Origin: Burkholderiales bacterium 67-32 | GTDB lineage: Bacteria > Pseudomonadota > Gammaproteobacteria > Burkholderiales > Burkholderiaceae_B | Reading direction: 5' to 3' | Length of the DNA: 64,000 nucleotides | NCBI GenBank assembly: GCA_001898625.1 | Contig: MKUP01000022.1 | Coordinates: 62,001 to 126,000, forward strand | Shown: positions 15,881 through 28,347 of the stretch, one piece after another | Layout of the letters: each line of letters begins with the position of its first letter | How positions within the stretch are numbered: the stretch's first letter is position 1 | Position numbers and translations under genes: made by a program | The notes under the pieces: model-generated | What the model saw: the letters and a program-made list of their open reading frames with translations, nothing else | What the model was told of the DNA's origin: nothing | Database searches by the model: none

Positions 15881-18118
15881 ATGACTTCCCGCCGCCATTT
15901 TCTGCAAGCCACCACGGGCGCCGGCCTGGCCGCCGCCGTACTCGCCACCTTCCCGCCCAGCATCCGCAAGGCGCTGGCCATCCCCGCCCACAACAAGACC
16001 GGCACCATCCAGGACGTCGAGCACGTCGTGATCCTGATGCAGGAGAACCGGTCGTTCGATCATTACTTCGGCACGCTCAAGGGCGTGCGCGGCTTCGGCG
16101 ATCGCTTCGCCATTCCCATGATCAACGGCCGCAAGGTCTGGCAGCAGGAGCGCAGCAACGGCGCGCTGCTCACGCCCTATCACCTGAACGGGACGGCCAA
16201 CAACGCGCAGCGCGTCAGCGGCACCCCGCACGACTGGGGCGACAGCCAGCTTGCCTGGGACAACGGACGCATGAGCCAATGGGCGCGCCACAAGACCAAT
16301 ACGTCCATGGGCTATTTCAAGGAACAGGAAATTCCCTTCCAGTTTGCCTTGGCCAACGCGTTCACCCTCTGTGACGCCTACCATTGCTCGATGCATACGG
16401 GTACCGACGCCAATCGGTCGTTCCATCTCACCGGCACCAACGGACCCACGGCCCAGAACGTGGCCTACGTCACGAACGAGTGGGACGCCATCCCCGGCAC
16501 GCCGGGTTCGGAGGCGATCGGCTACACCTGGAAGACCTATGCCGAACGCCTGGAGGATGCGGGCATCAGCTGGATCTGCTATCAGAACATGCCAGACGAG
16601 TGGGGCGACAACATGCTGGGCGCCTTCCGCCAGTTCCGCGCCGCCAATCTGGCGTCGGGCTTCCCGGTGTCGAGCGGAGGCGCGCCGAATGCCCCGTATT
16701 CCAACACGGGCCAGAGCCTGCCCTACCACGCCTACGATCCCGCCACGGACAACGCTCGCAACCCGTTGTACAAGGGCATCGCCAACACCCTGCCGGGTAC
16801 GACGCCGGATTCCTACCTGGATGCCTTCCGCCGCGATGTCCGCGAAGGCCGGCTGCCGCAGGTTTCGTGGATCAACGCGCCGTCCATCTATTGTGAACAC
16901 CCCGGACCGTCCAGTCCCGTGCAGGGTGCCTGGTTCCTCCAGGAAGTGCTGGAGGCGCTTACCGCGGTACCGGAGGTCTGGAGCAAGACGGTATTGCTGG
17001 TCAACTTCGATGAGAACGACGGCTACTTCGATCACGTGCCGTCGCCGTCGCCGCCGTCGCGCAACGCCGACCTTTCCCTGGCAGGCAAGACCACGCTGCC
17101 GGAGGCGAGCCTGGCGTCCGAATACTACACGCAGGCCGCGCCGGCCGGCAGCACTCGTCAGCCCGCTCCCGATGGCCGCGTCTTCGGCCCCGGACCGCGC
17201 GTGCCGATGTACGTGATCTCGCCGTGGAGCCGTGGCGGCTGGGTCAATTCGCAAGTGTTCGACCACACCTCGGTGCTGCGCTTCCTGGAGACGCGCTTCG
17301 GCGTGGAGGAGCCTCATATCAGCCCGTTCCGGCGGGCGGTCTGCGGCGACCTGACCAGCGCCTTTAACTTCGCCACGCCCAACGGCGAGGCGTTGCCCAC
17401 CCTGGGCGGCCGCAGCACGCGCGCGGCCGCGGACCAACTGCGTTCCAGCCAGCAGGCGCTGCCCGCCATGCCTCTGCCCGCCGACCTGCAGATGCCGATA
17501 CAGGCCAGCGGCACGCGCCCGTCGAGGGCCTTGCCGTACGAGCTGCATACCAGCGCGCGCTGCGGACCGGACGGCCAGGTGAAGCTGCTGTTCTCGAATA
17601 CGGGCAAGCAGGGCGCGGTGTTCCATGTCTATGACCGCCACCATTTGGACCGGATCCCGCGCCGGTATACGGTGGAAGCGGGCAAGACGCTGGACGACAC
17701 CTGGAACGCTGGACTGGACAATCTGGGCCGCTACGACCTGTGGGTACTGGGGCCCAACGGTTACCATCGCCACTTCATCGGCGACACCGGACGTATCACC
17801 GACAGCGGTGCGCAGCCCGAAATCCGCGTCTGCTACGACATCGCCAATGGGAATGTCTATGCGGAACTGATAAACGGTGGAACCAAGGCCTGCACTTTCA
17901 CGGTCGAGGCCCGAGCCTACCGCGAGGACGGTCCGTGGACCGTTACGGTGGCGCCCGGCGCCAAGGAGTCCCTGCATTGGGAATTGGCCGACAGCGGCCG
18001 TTGGTATGACTTCGAAGTCAGCTGCGGCGCCGACGCGGCCTTCCGTCGGCGATTTGCCGGCCGCGTCGAAACGGTCGAGCATTCGGTGAGTGACCCGGCA
18101 ATGGGCGAGCAGGGCTGA
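15881..18118 (+). CDS. phospholipase C, phosphocholine-specific, Tat-exported
   Basis: This 745-residue protein starts with a twin-arginine signal (TSRRHFLQ, residues 2-9; cleavage near residue 33). The phosphoesterase domain (about 45-520) includes HVVILMQENRSFDHYFGTL, the metal/active-site motif of the acid-phosphatase-like PLC family, then NFDENDGYFDHVP and SPWSRGGWVNSQ. Two C-terminal DUF756-type beta domains (about 545-640 and 650-740) follow, as in Pseudomonas PlcH/PlcN. It should hydrolyse phosphatidylcholine or sphingomyelin outside the cytoplasm and release phosphate-bearing headgroups. A Pho-box-like site lies upstream of the small lipoprotein gene that precedes it. Confidence 0.93.
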   Translation: MTSRRHFLQATTGAGLAAAVLATFPPSIRKALAIPAHNKTGTIQDVEHVVILMQENRSFDHYFGTLKGVRGFGDRFAIPMINGRKVWQQERSNGALLTPYHLNGTANNAQRVSGTPHDWGDSQLAWDNGRMSQWARHKTNTSMGYFKEQEIPFQFALANAFTLCDAYHCSMHTGTDANRSFHLTGTNGPTAQNVAYVTNEWDAIPGTPGSEAIGYTWKTYAERLEDAGISWICYQNMPDEWGDNMLGAFRQFRAANLASGFPVSSGGAPNAPYSNTGQSLPYHAYDPATDNARNPLYKGIANTLPGTTPDSYLDAFRRDVREGRLPQVSWINAPSIYCEHPGPSSPVQGAWFLQEVLEALTAVPEVWSKTVLLVNFDENDGYFDHVPSPSPPSRNADLSLAGKTTLPEASLASEYYTQAAPAGSTRQPAPDGRVFGPGPRVPMYVISPWSRGGWVNSQVFDHTSVLRFLETRFGVEEPHISPFRRAVCGDLTSAFNFATPNGEALPTLGGRSTRAAADQLRSSQQALPAMPLPADLQMPIQASGTRPSRALPYELHTSARCGPDGQVKLLFSNTGKQGAVFHVYDRHHLDRIPRRYTVEAGKTLDDTWNAGLDNLGRYDLWVLGPNGYHRHFIGDTGRITDSGAQPEIRVCYDIANGNVYAELINGGTKACTFTVEARAYREDGPWTVTVAPGAKESLHWELADSGRWYDFEVSCGADAAFRRRFAGRVETVEHSVSDPAMGEQG

Positions 18119-18183
18119 GCCGTCCACGGACGAAGAAATCCCCAGGAGAGCCAAGGCTGCCCCGGGGAGACCGTCGCAGACAG

Positions 18184-18219
18184 AAAAAGGGCGGATCGGT
18201 ATTAACCGTCCGCCCTTTT
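18184..18219. terminator. bidirectional terminator between plc and ssrA
   Basis: GGGCGGA (18189-18195) pairs with TCCGCCC (18209-18215), with an inner CGGT/ACCG extension. Four T follow on the plus strand and five on the minus strand. It can end both the phospholipase C and ssrA transcripts. Confidence 0.88.
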
Positions 18220-18244
18220 CCTTACTTGCTACGACTTTCTAATA

Positions 18245-18668
18245 TGGTGGAGCCGGCGGGAATTGAACCCGCGTCCGGAAGCCCTCTACAGACAGTTCTA
18301 CATGTGTAGTCGATCTATTTGGATTTAACTGTGTACTTAGCCAATCGACAGGCCGGCACACAGCGATTCACGTAGTTTAAGCATGAACCGTGTGACCCCA
18401 GTTCATACCGATTCCTTGAGAATGACACTGCTGCGGTTCAGAATCAGCTGCTTCGGGGGTTATGGCCCTAGACAGGGATCCTTAGGAAAGTTGCCCTTCC
18501 TCCGCCCGACCCAAGGACAGATCGGTGCAGCGGCTCACCGCTTAAGCGGCGAGAGCGAAACGCTCGTCGTTAGTGGCGTTTATTTGCGTTCCAGTGGTTT
18601 AACGAGCTTACTGGTGCTCGACATGCCCTGTGCTGCTTCGCGACCCCCGTCGAAACCGGTACGGCCCC
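18245..18668 (-). ncRNA. ssrA: transfer-messenger RNA (tmRNA)
   Basis: The 3' end on the minus strand has the tRNA-like T arm (GGTTCAA-type loop in GAATTGAACCC read on the plus strand) and an encoded CCA terminus at 18245. The 5' end GGGGCCGT...GGTTTCGACGGGG at 18668 is the matching acceptor half. The internal tag reading frame (18577 down to 18542) reads ATNDERFALAA followed by TAA, so stalled proteins would be tagged with a C-terminal ALAA degron. Length is about 424 nt. tmRNA with SmpB rescues ribosomes stalled on broken messages. Confidence 0.95.
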
Positions 18669-18677
18669 TTGAGGAGG

Positions 18678-18683
18678 ATTGTA
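18678..18683 (-). promoter_or_regulatory. -10 element of ssrA
   Basis: On the minus strand, TACAAT lies 10 bases upstream of the mature 5' end of tmRNA at 18668. This is the expected spacing if the primary transcript begins near the mature end. Confidence 0.55.
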
Positions 18684-18737
18684 TCGCATATGGAGGCACG
18701 GGGCGGGTTTTCAAGAGGGCCGCCCCAGCCTGGGGCG

Positions 18738-19403
18738 TCATGCCGGCAGCAGACGCCGTATCGCGGGCAGCAGGGCCGGAACCGAGTCGACGACGGTATC
18801 CGCTCCCCAGGTCTCGACGGGCACGCCGTTGCCGCAATAGCCATACGCGGTGGCGATGGTCTTCATGCCCGCCGCCTGGCCGGCGATGATGTCGCGCTGG
18901 TCGTCGCCCACGTACAGGCAGTGCCGCGGCGCGATGCCGACTTCCCGCGCGGCGTGCAGCAGCGGCTCGGGGTGGGGCTTGGAGTAGGCGGTGGTGTCGC
19001 CGCAGACGACCACGGCGCTGTGCTGCTCGAGCGCCAGGTGGCGCACCAGCGGCGTCGTGAAGCGGGTGACCTTGTTGGTGACGATGCCCCACGCCCAGCC
19101 TTCCCGGACGAGGTCGGCCAGCAGGTCTTCCACGCCGGGGAAAAGTACCGTGTGCACGGCGATGTTGGCGGCGTAGTCGTCCAGGAACTGTTGCTTGCAC
19201 GCTTCGTATTCGGGGGAATCGGGCGTGAGCCCGAGGGCTACGCCCAGCAGGCCGCGTGCCCCGTGCGAAGCCATGGGGCGCAGTTGTTCGTAGGGCAGGG
19301 CGGGCAGGCCGCGGCGCAGGCGCTGCTGATTGGCGGCCGCGGCAAGATCGGGAGCGGTATCGGCCAGGGTGCCGTCGAAATCGAAAAGAACCAGCGGTTT
19401 CAT
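18738..19403 (-). CDS. gph: phosphoglycolate phosphatase
   Basis: This 221-residue HAD-superfamily phosphatase has the nucleophile motif [11 protein letters not shown] (residues 5-15), motif II (IVTNK), and the acidic motif GDDQRD. It removes phosphate from 2-phosphoglycolate, a product of DNA repair and oxygenase chemistry. The ATG overlaps the ubiG stop (ATGA at 19400-19403), so translation is coupled. The ubiG-gph pair is common in proteobacteria, supporting Gph over other HAD phosphatases. Confidence 0.9.
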   Translation of the reverse strand: MKPLVLFDFDGTLADTAPDLAAAANQQRLRRGLPALPYEQLRPMASHGARGLLGVALGLTPDSPEYEACKQQFLDDYAANIAVHTVLFPGVEDLLADLVREGWAWGIVTNKVTRFTTPLVRHLALEQHSAVVVCGDTTAYSKPHPEPLLHAAREVGIAPRHCLYVGDDQRDIIAGQAAGMKTIATAYGYCGNGVPVETWGADTVVDSVPALLPAIRRLLPA

Positions 19404-20125
19404 GAACGTATCGTCGCCACCATGTAATTGACGCTGCTGTCGCTGCTCAGCCGGTAGACCTTCGTCAGGGGGTTGTATTCCAGTCCCTTGATGGCCGTCG
19501 CCTCCAGCCCGGCCTGCCGGGCGGCGCCCAATAGTTCGCTGGGGCGGATGAAATGGTCGTAGCTGTGCGTGCCCCGCGGTACCAGGCCCAATATGTATTC
19601 GGCGCCCAGTATGGCAAAGGTAAACGATTTTAAATTGCGATTCAGCGTGGAGAAAAAGACACGGCCGCCGGGTTTGACCAACGAGGCGCAAGCGCGAATC
19701 ACGGATTCAGGATCCGGCACGTGTTCCAGCAGTTCCATGCAAGTCACGATATCGAAAGCGGCTGGCTGGTCGGCAGCCAGTTGTTCCACACTGATATTGC
19801 GGTATTCCACTTTCACACCGCTTTCCAGGCTGTGCAGCTTCGCGACTTTCAGCGATTTCTCGGCCAGGTCGATACCGGTGACCGTTGCCCCGCGCGCCGC
19901 CATGCTTTCGGCCAGTATTCCGCCGCCGCATCCGACGTCCAGCACGGATTTGTTCCCCAGTCCGCCCGCCATCTGGCTGATCCATTCCAGGCGCAGCGGG
20001 TTGATGGCATGCAGCGGCTTGAACTCGCTTTCCGGGTCCCACCAGCGCGAGGCCAGGGCGCTGAACTTGGCCAACTCGGCCGCATCGGCATTGACGGGCC
20101 GGGATTCCTGGGCAGTGGTCGTCAT
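19400..20125 (-). CDS. ubiG: ubiquinone biosynthesis O-methyltransferase UbiG
   Basis: This 241-residue SAM-dependent methyltransferase carries out both O-methylations in ubiquinone synthesis. It has [21 protein letters not shown], a signature near the N-terminus, the SAM motif [13 protein letters not shown], and the post-motif [15 protein letters not shown]. The start MTTTAQES at 20125 has GGAG upstream. It overlaps gph by 4 bases and converges on no other gene; a dispersed GC-rich repeat and the ompA terminator lie upstream. Confidence 0.95.
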   Translation of the reverse strand: MTTTAQESRPVNADAAELAKFSALASRWWDPESEFKPLHAINPLRLEWISQMAGGLGNKSVLDVGCGGGILAESMAARGATVTGIDLAEKSLKVAKLHSLESGVKVEYRNISVEQLAADQPAAFDIVTCMELLEHVPDPESVIRACASLVKPGGRVFFSTLNRNLKSFTFAILGAEYILGLVPRGTHSYDHFIRPSELLGAARQAGLEATAIKGLEYNPLTKVYRLSSDSSVNYMVATIRS

Positions 20126-20147
20126 GACGGACTCCATTTGACGGCAC

Positions 20148-20230
20148 AAGAATGCCCCCCCACGCTTGCCGCTGCGCGGCGGGGCTGCCCCCCGAGGGGG
20201 CGCTTTTTGCCTTGGGGCGGCCCGGCGGCA
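20148..20230. repeat. dispersed GC-rich intergenic repeat, copy A
   Basis: An 80-base palindrome-rich element between ubiG and ompA contains GCCGCTGCGCGGC, CTGCCCCCCGAGGGGGC and GCCTTGGGGCGGCCCGGCG. It matches copy C at 33107-33184 in inverted orientation almost base for base, and shares its core blocks with copies B (32503-32661) and D (39706-39860). Confidence 0.8.
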
Positions 20231-20259
20231 AAAAAAACAAACCCCGCAGAGCGGGGTTT
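20231..20259 (-). terminator. rho-independent terminator of ompA
   Basis: On the minus strand, AAACCCCGC pairs with GCGGGGTTT across a 3-base loop (20239-20259) and is followed by an eight-T run, about 55 bases past the ompA stop. Confidence 0.88.
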
Positions 20260-20312
20260 CAGCCGGCGATATCCCGAAGGATACCGCCGGAATCCAGCTG
20301 TCAGGCAGTGGA

Positions 20313-20954
20313 TTACTTGTTGCGCGTACCCACGACTTCGACTTCCACGCGACGGTTCTTGGCGCGGCCGGCGGCGGTCTTGTTGTCGGCGATGGGTTGC
20401 TTCTCGCCCTTGCCTTCGGTGTAGACGCGGTTGGCTTCGATGCCCTTGCTGACCAGGTAGGCCTTGACAGCTTCGGCACGACGGACCGACAGGCGCTGGT
20501 TGTAGGCGTCGGTGCCGATCGAGTCGGTGTGGCCGACGGCGATCACGACTTCCAGGTTGATGCCGCGGATCTGGTTGACCAGCTCGTCCAGCTTGACCTT
20601 GGCTTCGGGCTTGACGACGGACTTGTCGAAGTCGAAGAAGGCGTCAGCCGAGTAGGTGACCTTCTGGCTGACCGGAACGGGCACGGGGGCCGGTGCCGGG
20701 CGGGGAGCAGGGGCGGGAGCCGGGGCAGCGGCGGGCGCCGCGACCTTCAGCGCGCCATCGCAGGACGGATCAGCGGTGGCGGGGGTCCAGAACCCATTGC
20801 GCCAGCACAGGCCAGTCGCGTTCTTGACTTGCACGCCGAACGCGGATTGCCAGTTGTCGTTGACCTTACCGGCTTGAGCAGAGGCCACGCCCGAGGCCGT
20901 CACGGCAGCGAAGGCGAGCGCCAGAGAGATTCCAACTTTGGAGCGTTTGTTCAT
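20313..20954 (-). CDS. ompA: OmpA family outer-membrane/peptidoglycan-associated protein
   Basis: This 213-residue protein has a signal peptide ([18 protein letters not shown] to ASAQ) and a short N-terminal segment of about 70 residues. A Pro/Ala-rich hinge ([16 protein letters not shown]) follows, then an OmpA C-terminal peptidoglycan-binding domain: [34 protein letters not shown] and a closing NRRVEVEV. The N-terminal part is too short for the eight-strand barrel of E. coli OmpA, so it resembles Bordetella OmpA-like proteins. It has its own terminator and a leader of about 100 bases. Confidence 0.92.
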   Translation of the reverse strand: MNKRSKVGISLALAFAAVTASGVASAQAGKVNDNWQSAFGVQVKNATGLCWRNGFWTPATADPSCDGALKVAAPAAAPAPAPAPRPAPAPVPVPVSQKVTYSADAFFDFDKSVVKPEAKVKLDELVNQIRGINLEVVIAVGHTDSIGTDAYNQRLSVRRAEAVKAYLVSKGIEANRVYTEGKGEKQPIADNKTAAGRAKNRRVEVEVVGTRNK

Positions 20955-21052
20955 GTTTCTCCTCTTAGCTTGAAATGAAACTCGCAGCGAACCCCCGCCG
21001 CAACATGGATATACATGCCCAGTATAGCATTGCGGTTGTTCTCTCATGCCAC

Positions 21053-22405
21053 TCACTCCTGGGATAAGTAAGGGTTTGTGCCAGAAATCACACCTGCTGC
21101 ACGCAAGCGCCACTGCGATATCCGGGACATTATCCTTTCGAGATCGCTTTTTGATGGTGAATTGGTGAGTTGTAGCTTTTTCGCAACTGATTGGCCACCC
21201 ACCCAGACCTCTTCCACGTCCTCCCTGCCGGCCGCGTAAACCACGTGGGAAACCGGGTCGAACACCGGCGCGAGCCGGGCGGAATCGAGCCGGATCGCCA
21301 CCAGGTCGGCGTACTTGCCCAGCGTTATCGAGCCGATCTCGCGGTCCCATCCCAGCGCCTTCGCGCCGCCCAGGGTGGCCGCATGCAGCGCCCGGTGGGC
21401 AGGCAGCGCGCGCGCGTCGCCGCTGGTGCCCTTGGCCAGCAGGGCCGCCAGGCGCAGTTCCGACAGCATGTCCAGGCGGTTGTTGCTGGCGGCGCCGTCG
21501 GTGCCTATGCCGAGGTTGACGCCGGCTTCGAGCAGGCGGGCAACCGGCGCGAAGCCGCTAGCCAGCTTGAGGTTCGATGCCGGGCAATGGGCCAGGCTGA
21601 CGCCGTGGGCGGCCAGAAGCGCGATGTCGTCGGCGTCCAGGTGGACGCCGTGCACGGCCACCAGGCGGGGGGACAGCAGCCCGAGGCGGGCCAGGCGCTC
21701 GGTGGGGCGCATGCCGTGCATGGCCAGCGCCTCGTCCACTTCCTGGCGGGTCTCGTGCAGGTGGATGGCGATGGTCAGGTCGGCCTCTTCGGCCACGGCG
21801 GCCAGGTGCCGCAACATGTCGTCGCCCACGGTGTAGGGGGCGTGGGGGGCCAGCATGAAGCGTAGCCCCGGCTCGCCGCGGTATTTCTCGTGGGCCGCCA
21901 GGGCCTGGGCGAGCATCTGCTCGGCAGGGGGCGCGCCGGGTATCTCGAACACCGTCCCGCCCACCGCCGCGCGGATGCCCATCGACAGCGCGGCGCGGGC
22001 GATCTCTTCGGGATAAAAGTACATGTCGGCGCAGCACGTGGTGCCGCCGGCCAGCATCTCGGCGAAGGCGAGGACGCTGCCGTCATAGACGAAATCGGCC
22101 GACATCAGCTTGCGCTCCATGGGCCAGATGCGCTCTTGCAGCCAGGTCATGAGCGGCAGGTCGTCGCCGGCGCCGCGCAGCAGGCTCATGGCCGCGTGCG
22201 TATGCAGGTTGACGAAGCCGGGCAGCAGGGCGCAGCCGGACAGGAGGTGTTCGGCTGCGTCCGGATGCCGGCTGCGCAGGGCGGCGTGCGGCGCGATGTC
22301 GGCGATCCGGCCGTCGCGGACGGCAATGCCGTGGCCGGCCAGGACGGCCTGGTCGGGTTCGACGGGAATCAGCCAGTCGGGAAGCAGCAGGGTGGTCGAG
22401 GCCAT
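21053..22405 (-). CDS. TRZ/ATZ-family amidohydrolase (MtaD-like deaminase)
   Basis: This protein of about 450 residues has an amidohydrolase metal site: the HTHAAMSLLRG pair, HLHETRQEVDEAL, the general-base region AVHGVHL and GTDGAASNNRLDML. These patterns suit the S-adenosylhomocysteine/5-methylthioadenosine deaminase or hydroxyatrazine hydrolase subgroup. The substrate is probably a purine nucleoside or guanidine-like compound. I place the start at 22405 (MASTTLLLPDWL), but a start 12 codons upstream is possible because neither has a good ribosome binding site. It is divergent from gyrA. Confidence 0.87.
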   Translation of the reverse strand: MASTTLLLPDWLIPVEPDQAVLAGHGIAVRDGRIADIAPHAALRSRHPDAAEHLLSGCALLPGFVNLHTHAAMSLLRGAGDDLPLMTWLQERIWPMERKLMSADFVYDGSVLAFAEMLAGGTTCCADMYFYPEEIARAALSMGIRAAVGGTVFEIPGAPPAEQMLAQALAAHEKYRGEPGLRFMLAPHAPYTVGDDMLRHLAAVAEEADLTIAIHLHETRQEVDEALAMHGMRPTERLARLGLLSPRLVAVHGVHLDADDIALLAAHGVSLAHCPASNLKLASGFAPVARLLEAGVNLGIGTDGAASNNRLDMLSELRLAALLAKGTSGDARALPAHRALHAATLGGAKALGWDREIGSITLGKYADLVAIRLDSARLAPVFDPVSHVVYAAGREDVEEVWVGGQSVAKKLQLTNSPSKSDLERIMSRISQWRLRAAGVISGTNPYLSQE

Positions 22406-22556
22406 GGACGGGGCGGGTGGCGGGCGGGCACTAAGCATAACGCTAGGCCGGGGTGATAAACTCCCAAGCTTCGCCCGCCGTTCGTTCGCAAGCTGTTTTG
22501 CCCTCGCGAAATGCCTTGCGAGCGGGATGGACAACACCTCTTGATGCAGCTTGCCC

Positions 22557-25190
<2,634 letters not shown>

Positions 25191-25200
25191 GGCGGCTGCC

Positions 25201-26331
25201 ATGAATCGACCCTACAACTTCTCGGCCGGTCCGGCCGTACTTCCCGAGGCCGTGCTGCAGCAGGCGGCGGCCGAAATGCTGGATTGGCACGGCAGCGGCA
25301 TGTCGGTGATGGAGATGAGCCATCGCGGCAGGCACTTCGAGCAGATCTGCGACGAGGCCGAGGCCGACCTGCGCGAGCTGCTCTCGGTTCCGGATGACTA
25401 TGCCGTGCTGTTCCTGCAGGGCGGCGGACTGGGCGAGAACGCCATCGCACCGATGAACCTGATTGGCCGCCGCGAGGCGCACGCGGCCGACTACGTCGTA
25501 AGCGGTTCGTGGTCGGTCAAGTCCTGCGCGGAGGCCCGGCGCTACGGCGACGTGGCGGTGGCGGCCACCTCCGAGCAGGCCGCCGTCTTGGACGGCGCAG
25601 AGCAAGGTCCGTGGACCTACATGCCGGATCCCGCCTCCTGGCGCGTACGCCCGCAGGCGAGCTATCTCCACCTGTGCAGCAACGAAACCATCGGCGGCGT
25701 GGAGTTCATGGACTGGCCGGACCTGGCCGCCCTGGGCGCACCCGATACCGCGCTGACCGTGGACGCGTCTTCGCACATCCTGTCGCGGCCCATGGACGTG
25801 CGCCGCGCGGGGCTGATCTACGCCGGCGCGCAGAAGAACATCGGACCCGCCGGCCTGACCATCGTCATCGTCCGCAACGACCTGCTGGGCCAGGCGCTGC
25901 CGATCTGCCCGTCGGCGTTCGACTACGGCATCGTGGCCAAGGAGCGCTCGCGCTTCAACACCCCGCCCACCTACGCGATCTACATCGCCGGGCTGGTGTT
26001 CAAGTGGCTCAAGCAGCAGGGCGGCGTGGCGGCCATGGAAGCCGCCAACGTGGCCAAGGCCGGGCTGCTGTACGAATACCTGGACAACTCCTCGTTCTAT
26101 CGCAACCCGGTGCACCGGCCCGTGCGGTCGCGCATGAACGTGCCGTTCATGCTGCGCGACGATGCGCTGAACGCGCCGTTCCTGAAGGCGGCCGAAGCCG
26201 CGCACCTGCTGCAGCTCAAGGGGCACAAGAGCGTGGGCGGCATGCGCGCGTCCATCTACAACGCGATGTCCATCGAGGGCGTGCGCGCCCTGGTCGACTT
26301 CATGAAGGAATTCGAGCGCAGCCATGGATGA
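25201..26331 (+). CDS. serC: phosphoserine aminotransferase
   Basis: This 376-residue PLP-dependent class V aminotransferase makes 3-phosphoserine (and 4-phosphohydroxythreonine for vitamin B6). It starts with [15 protein letters not shown], the family signature. The PLP-binding lysine lies in [16 protein letters not shown], and the C-terminal [17 protein letters not shown] motif binds substrate. It begins 10 bases after gyrA. Its last codons overlap pheA by 8 bases. Confidence 0.96.
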   Translation: MNRPYNFSAGPAVLPEAVLQQAAAEMLDWHGSGMSVMEMSHRGRHFEQICDEAEADLRELLSVPDDYAVLFLQGGGLGENAIAPMNLIGRREAHAADYVVSGSWSVKSCAEARRYGDVAVAATSEQAAVLDGAEQGPWTYMPDPASWRVRPQASYLHLCSNETIGGVEFMDWPDLAALGAPDTALTVDASSHILSRPMDVRRAGLIYAGAQKNIGPAGLTIVIVRNDLLGQALPICPSAFDYGIVAKERSRFNTPPTYAIYIAGLVFKWLKQQGGVAAMEAANVAKAGLLYEYLDNSSFYRNPVHRPVRSRMNVPFMLRDDALNAPFLKAAEAAHLLQLKGHKSVGGMRASIYNAMSIEGVRALVDFMKEFERSHG

Positions 26332-27406
26332 CGATTTGCAAAAGAAGCTGACGCCGCTGCGCGAACGCATCGACGCCATCGACGCCCAGGTGCTCGAGCT
26401 CCTGTCCGAGCGCGCACGCACGGCGCAGGCGGTGGGGATGGCGAAGGAGCACCATGCCGGGGCCGTGTTACGCCCCGAACGCGAGGCCCAGGTCATCCGG
26501 AGGTTGCAGGATCTCAACGGCGGTCCGCTGCCGGGCCAGGCGCTGTCGGCCATCTGGACGGAGATCATGTCGGCGTGCCGCGCGCTGGAGCAACCTGCCC
26601 GCGTGGCTTATCTCGGGCCCCAGGGTACCTATTCCGAACTGGCCGTGCTGGCGCATTTCGGCCATGCGGTCGATCCCATTTCGTGCGGCACGATCGACGA
26701 AGTCTTTCGTTCGGTGGAGACCCGCCGCGCGGATTTCGGCATCGTTCCGCTGGAAAACTCCAACGAAGGCGCCGTCAACCGCACCCTGGACCTGCTCCTG
26801 TCCTCGCCCGTGAAGGTGATGGGCGAGCGCTCGGTGGCCGTGGTGCAATGCCTGATGACCCAGAGCGGCACGCTGGACGGCGTGGGTGTCGTCCGTTCGC
26901 ATCCGCAGTCGCTGGCGCAGTGCCAGGGCTGGCTGTCCGACCATCATCCGGAGCTGGCCCGTGCCTCGGCGGCCAGCAATGCCGAGGCGGCGCGCCTGGC
27001 GTCCGAGGATCCCGCCGTCGCGGCCATCGCCAGCGAACAGGCGGCGCAGCGTTGGGGGCTCAAGATCGTGGCCTCGGGCATCCAGGACGATCCGCACAAC
27101 CGCACCCGTTTCCTGGCCATCGGCCATATCGAAACCACGCCGTCGGGCCGCGACAAGACCAGCCTGATCCTGGCCGTGCCCAACGAAGCGGGCGCGGTCT
27201 ATCAGATGCTGGCCCCGCTGGCCGAGAACGACGTGTCCATGACGCGCTTCGAATCCCGTCCGGCCCGCACCGGCCAGTGGGAATACTATTTCTACGTCGA
27301 TATCGAAGGCCATCGCCAGGATCCCAAGGTCGCCAAGGCCCTGGCCGCGCTGCAGGCGCGCGTGGCGTTCTTCAAGGTGCTGGGGTCGTACCCGGTATCT
27401 GCTTGA
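26324..27406 (+). CDS. pheA: chorismate mutase / prephenate dehydratase (P-protein)
   Basis: This 360-residue bifunctional enzyme makes phenylpyruvate for phenylalanine. The N-terminal chorismate mutase (about 6-85) includes [10 protein letters not shown]. The prephenate dehydratase domain (about 92-275) starts [14 protein letters not shown] and has [14 protein letters not shown] and the TRFLAIG motif. The C-terminal ACT domain (about 285-355) carries [17 protein letters not shown], the phenylalanine-binding site for feedback control. The 8-base overlap with serC implies coupled translation. Confidence 0.96.
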   Translation: MDDDLQKKLTPLRERIDAIDAQVLELLSERARTAQAVGMAKEHHAGAVLRPEREAQVIRRLQDLNGGPLPGQALSAIWTEIMSACRALEQPARVAYLGPQGTYSELAVLAHFGHAVDPISCGTIDEVFRSVETRRADFGIVPLENSNEGAVNRTLDLLLSSPVKVMGERSVAVVQCLMTQSGTLDGVGVVRSHPQSLAQCQGWLSDHHPELARASAASNAEAARLASEDPAVAAIASEQAAQRWGLKIVASGIQDDPHNRTRFLAIGHIETTPSGRDKTSLILAVPNEAGAVYQMLAPLAENDVSMTRFESRPARTGQWEYYFYVDIEGHRQDPKVAKALAALQARVAFFKVLGSYPVSA

Positions 27407-27420
27407 GCGGAGACGTACCC

Positions 27421-28347
27421 ATGTCGCATCCGGATTCGGCTCGGGGAGCTCCAGGTTCCCCGCGGCCCCTGGTGCCGGTGCTCGCGGTCGTGGGCGTGGG
27501 GCTGATCGGCGGTTCGTTCGCCGCCGCGCTGCGGCGCGCGGGGCAGGTCGGCGAGGTCTGGGGCGTCGGCCGCCAGGCCGCGACGCTCGATCAGGCACGC
27601 AAGCTGGGCCTGATCGACCGGGCGGTCTCGCTGGAAGAGGCCGCGCGGGCCGACCTGGTCCTGATGGCCGTACCGGTGGGCGCGACGCGCGCGACCCTGG
27701 ACGGCCTGGCACCGCACCTGGGGCCCGATACCATCGTCACCGATGCCGGCAGCACCAAGATGGACGTGGTGCGTGCCGCGCGCGAGGCGCTCGGCGCCCG
27801 CATCGGCCAGTTCGTGCCGGGCCATCCGATCGCCGGCAGCGAACAAAGCGGTCCGGCCGCCGCCTTTCCCGACCTGTACCGTGGGCGCACGGTGATCCTG
27901 ACCCCGCTGGACGAAAATCCGCCCGCGGCCGTCGGCCTGGTCGAGCGGGCGTGGGCCACTTGCGGCGCCGAGATCCGGACGATGCGCCCGGGCGAACACG
28001 ACACCGTGCTCGCCTCGGTCAGCCACGTGCCGCACCTGCTGGCCTTCGCCTACATGACGCAGGTCCTGGAAGCCACCGATGCGGGCCTGCGGCTGGACCT
28101 GGCCGGCAGCGGCTTTCGCGACTTCACCCGCATCGCCGGCGGCTCGCCCGATATGTGGCGTGACATCTTCCTGGCAAACCGCGAAGCCATGATGCAGGAG
28201 ACCGCCGCCGTGCGGCGGGCCCTGGATGTCTTCGAGCAGGCGATGAGCGAGGGCGACGCGGCGGGCCTGCAAGCCATGCTGGAGGCCGTGTCGCAGTCCC
28301 GGCGCGCCTGGCGGGCAGGGCAGCCATCCCCCGATACGAACGAATGA
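27421..28347 (+). CDS. tyrA: prephenate dehydrogenase
   Basis: This 308-residue enzyme converts prephenate to 4-hydroxyphenylpyruvate for tyrosine. It has the Rossmann motif [15 protein letters not shown] (about 23-37), [10 protein letters not shown], the active-site [10 protein letters not shown], and the helical dimerisation domain with [17 protein letters not shown]. It lacks the chorismate mutase domain of the E. coli T-protein. The start at 27421 follows pheA by 14 bases with GGAG upstream. Confidence 0.94.
   Translation: MSHPDSARGAPGSPRPLVPVLAVVGVGLIGGSFAAALRRAGQVGEVWGVGRQAATLDQARKLGLIDRAVSLEEAARADLVLMAVPVGATRATLDGLAPHLGPDTIVTDAGSTKMDVVRAAREALGARIGQFVPGHPIAGSEQSGPAAAFPDLYRGRTVILTPLDENPPAAVGLVERAWATCGAEIRTMRPGEHDTVLASVSHVPHLLAFAYMTQVLEATDAGLRLDLAGSGFRDFTRIAGGSPDMWRDIFLANREAMMQETAAVRRALDVFEQAMSEGDAAGLQAMLEAVSQSRRAWRAGQPSPDTNE

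Noticed and set aside
15731-18154. 807-residue minus-strand open frame opposite the phospholipase C gene
   Set aside because: Low-complexity, Arg/Gly/Ala-rich shadow with no motif; the plus strand codes a full-length Tat-exported phospholipase.
20148-20259. Insertion sequence ends
   Set aside because: The repeats lack a transposase gene and target duplications I can see; they look like short intergenic repeats instead.
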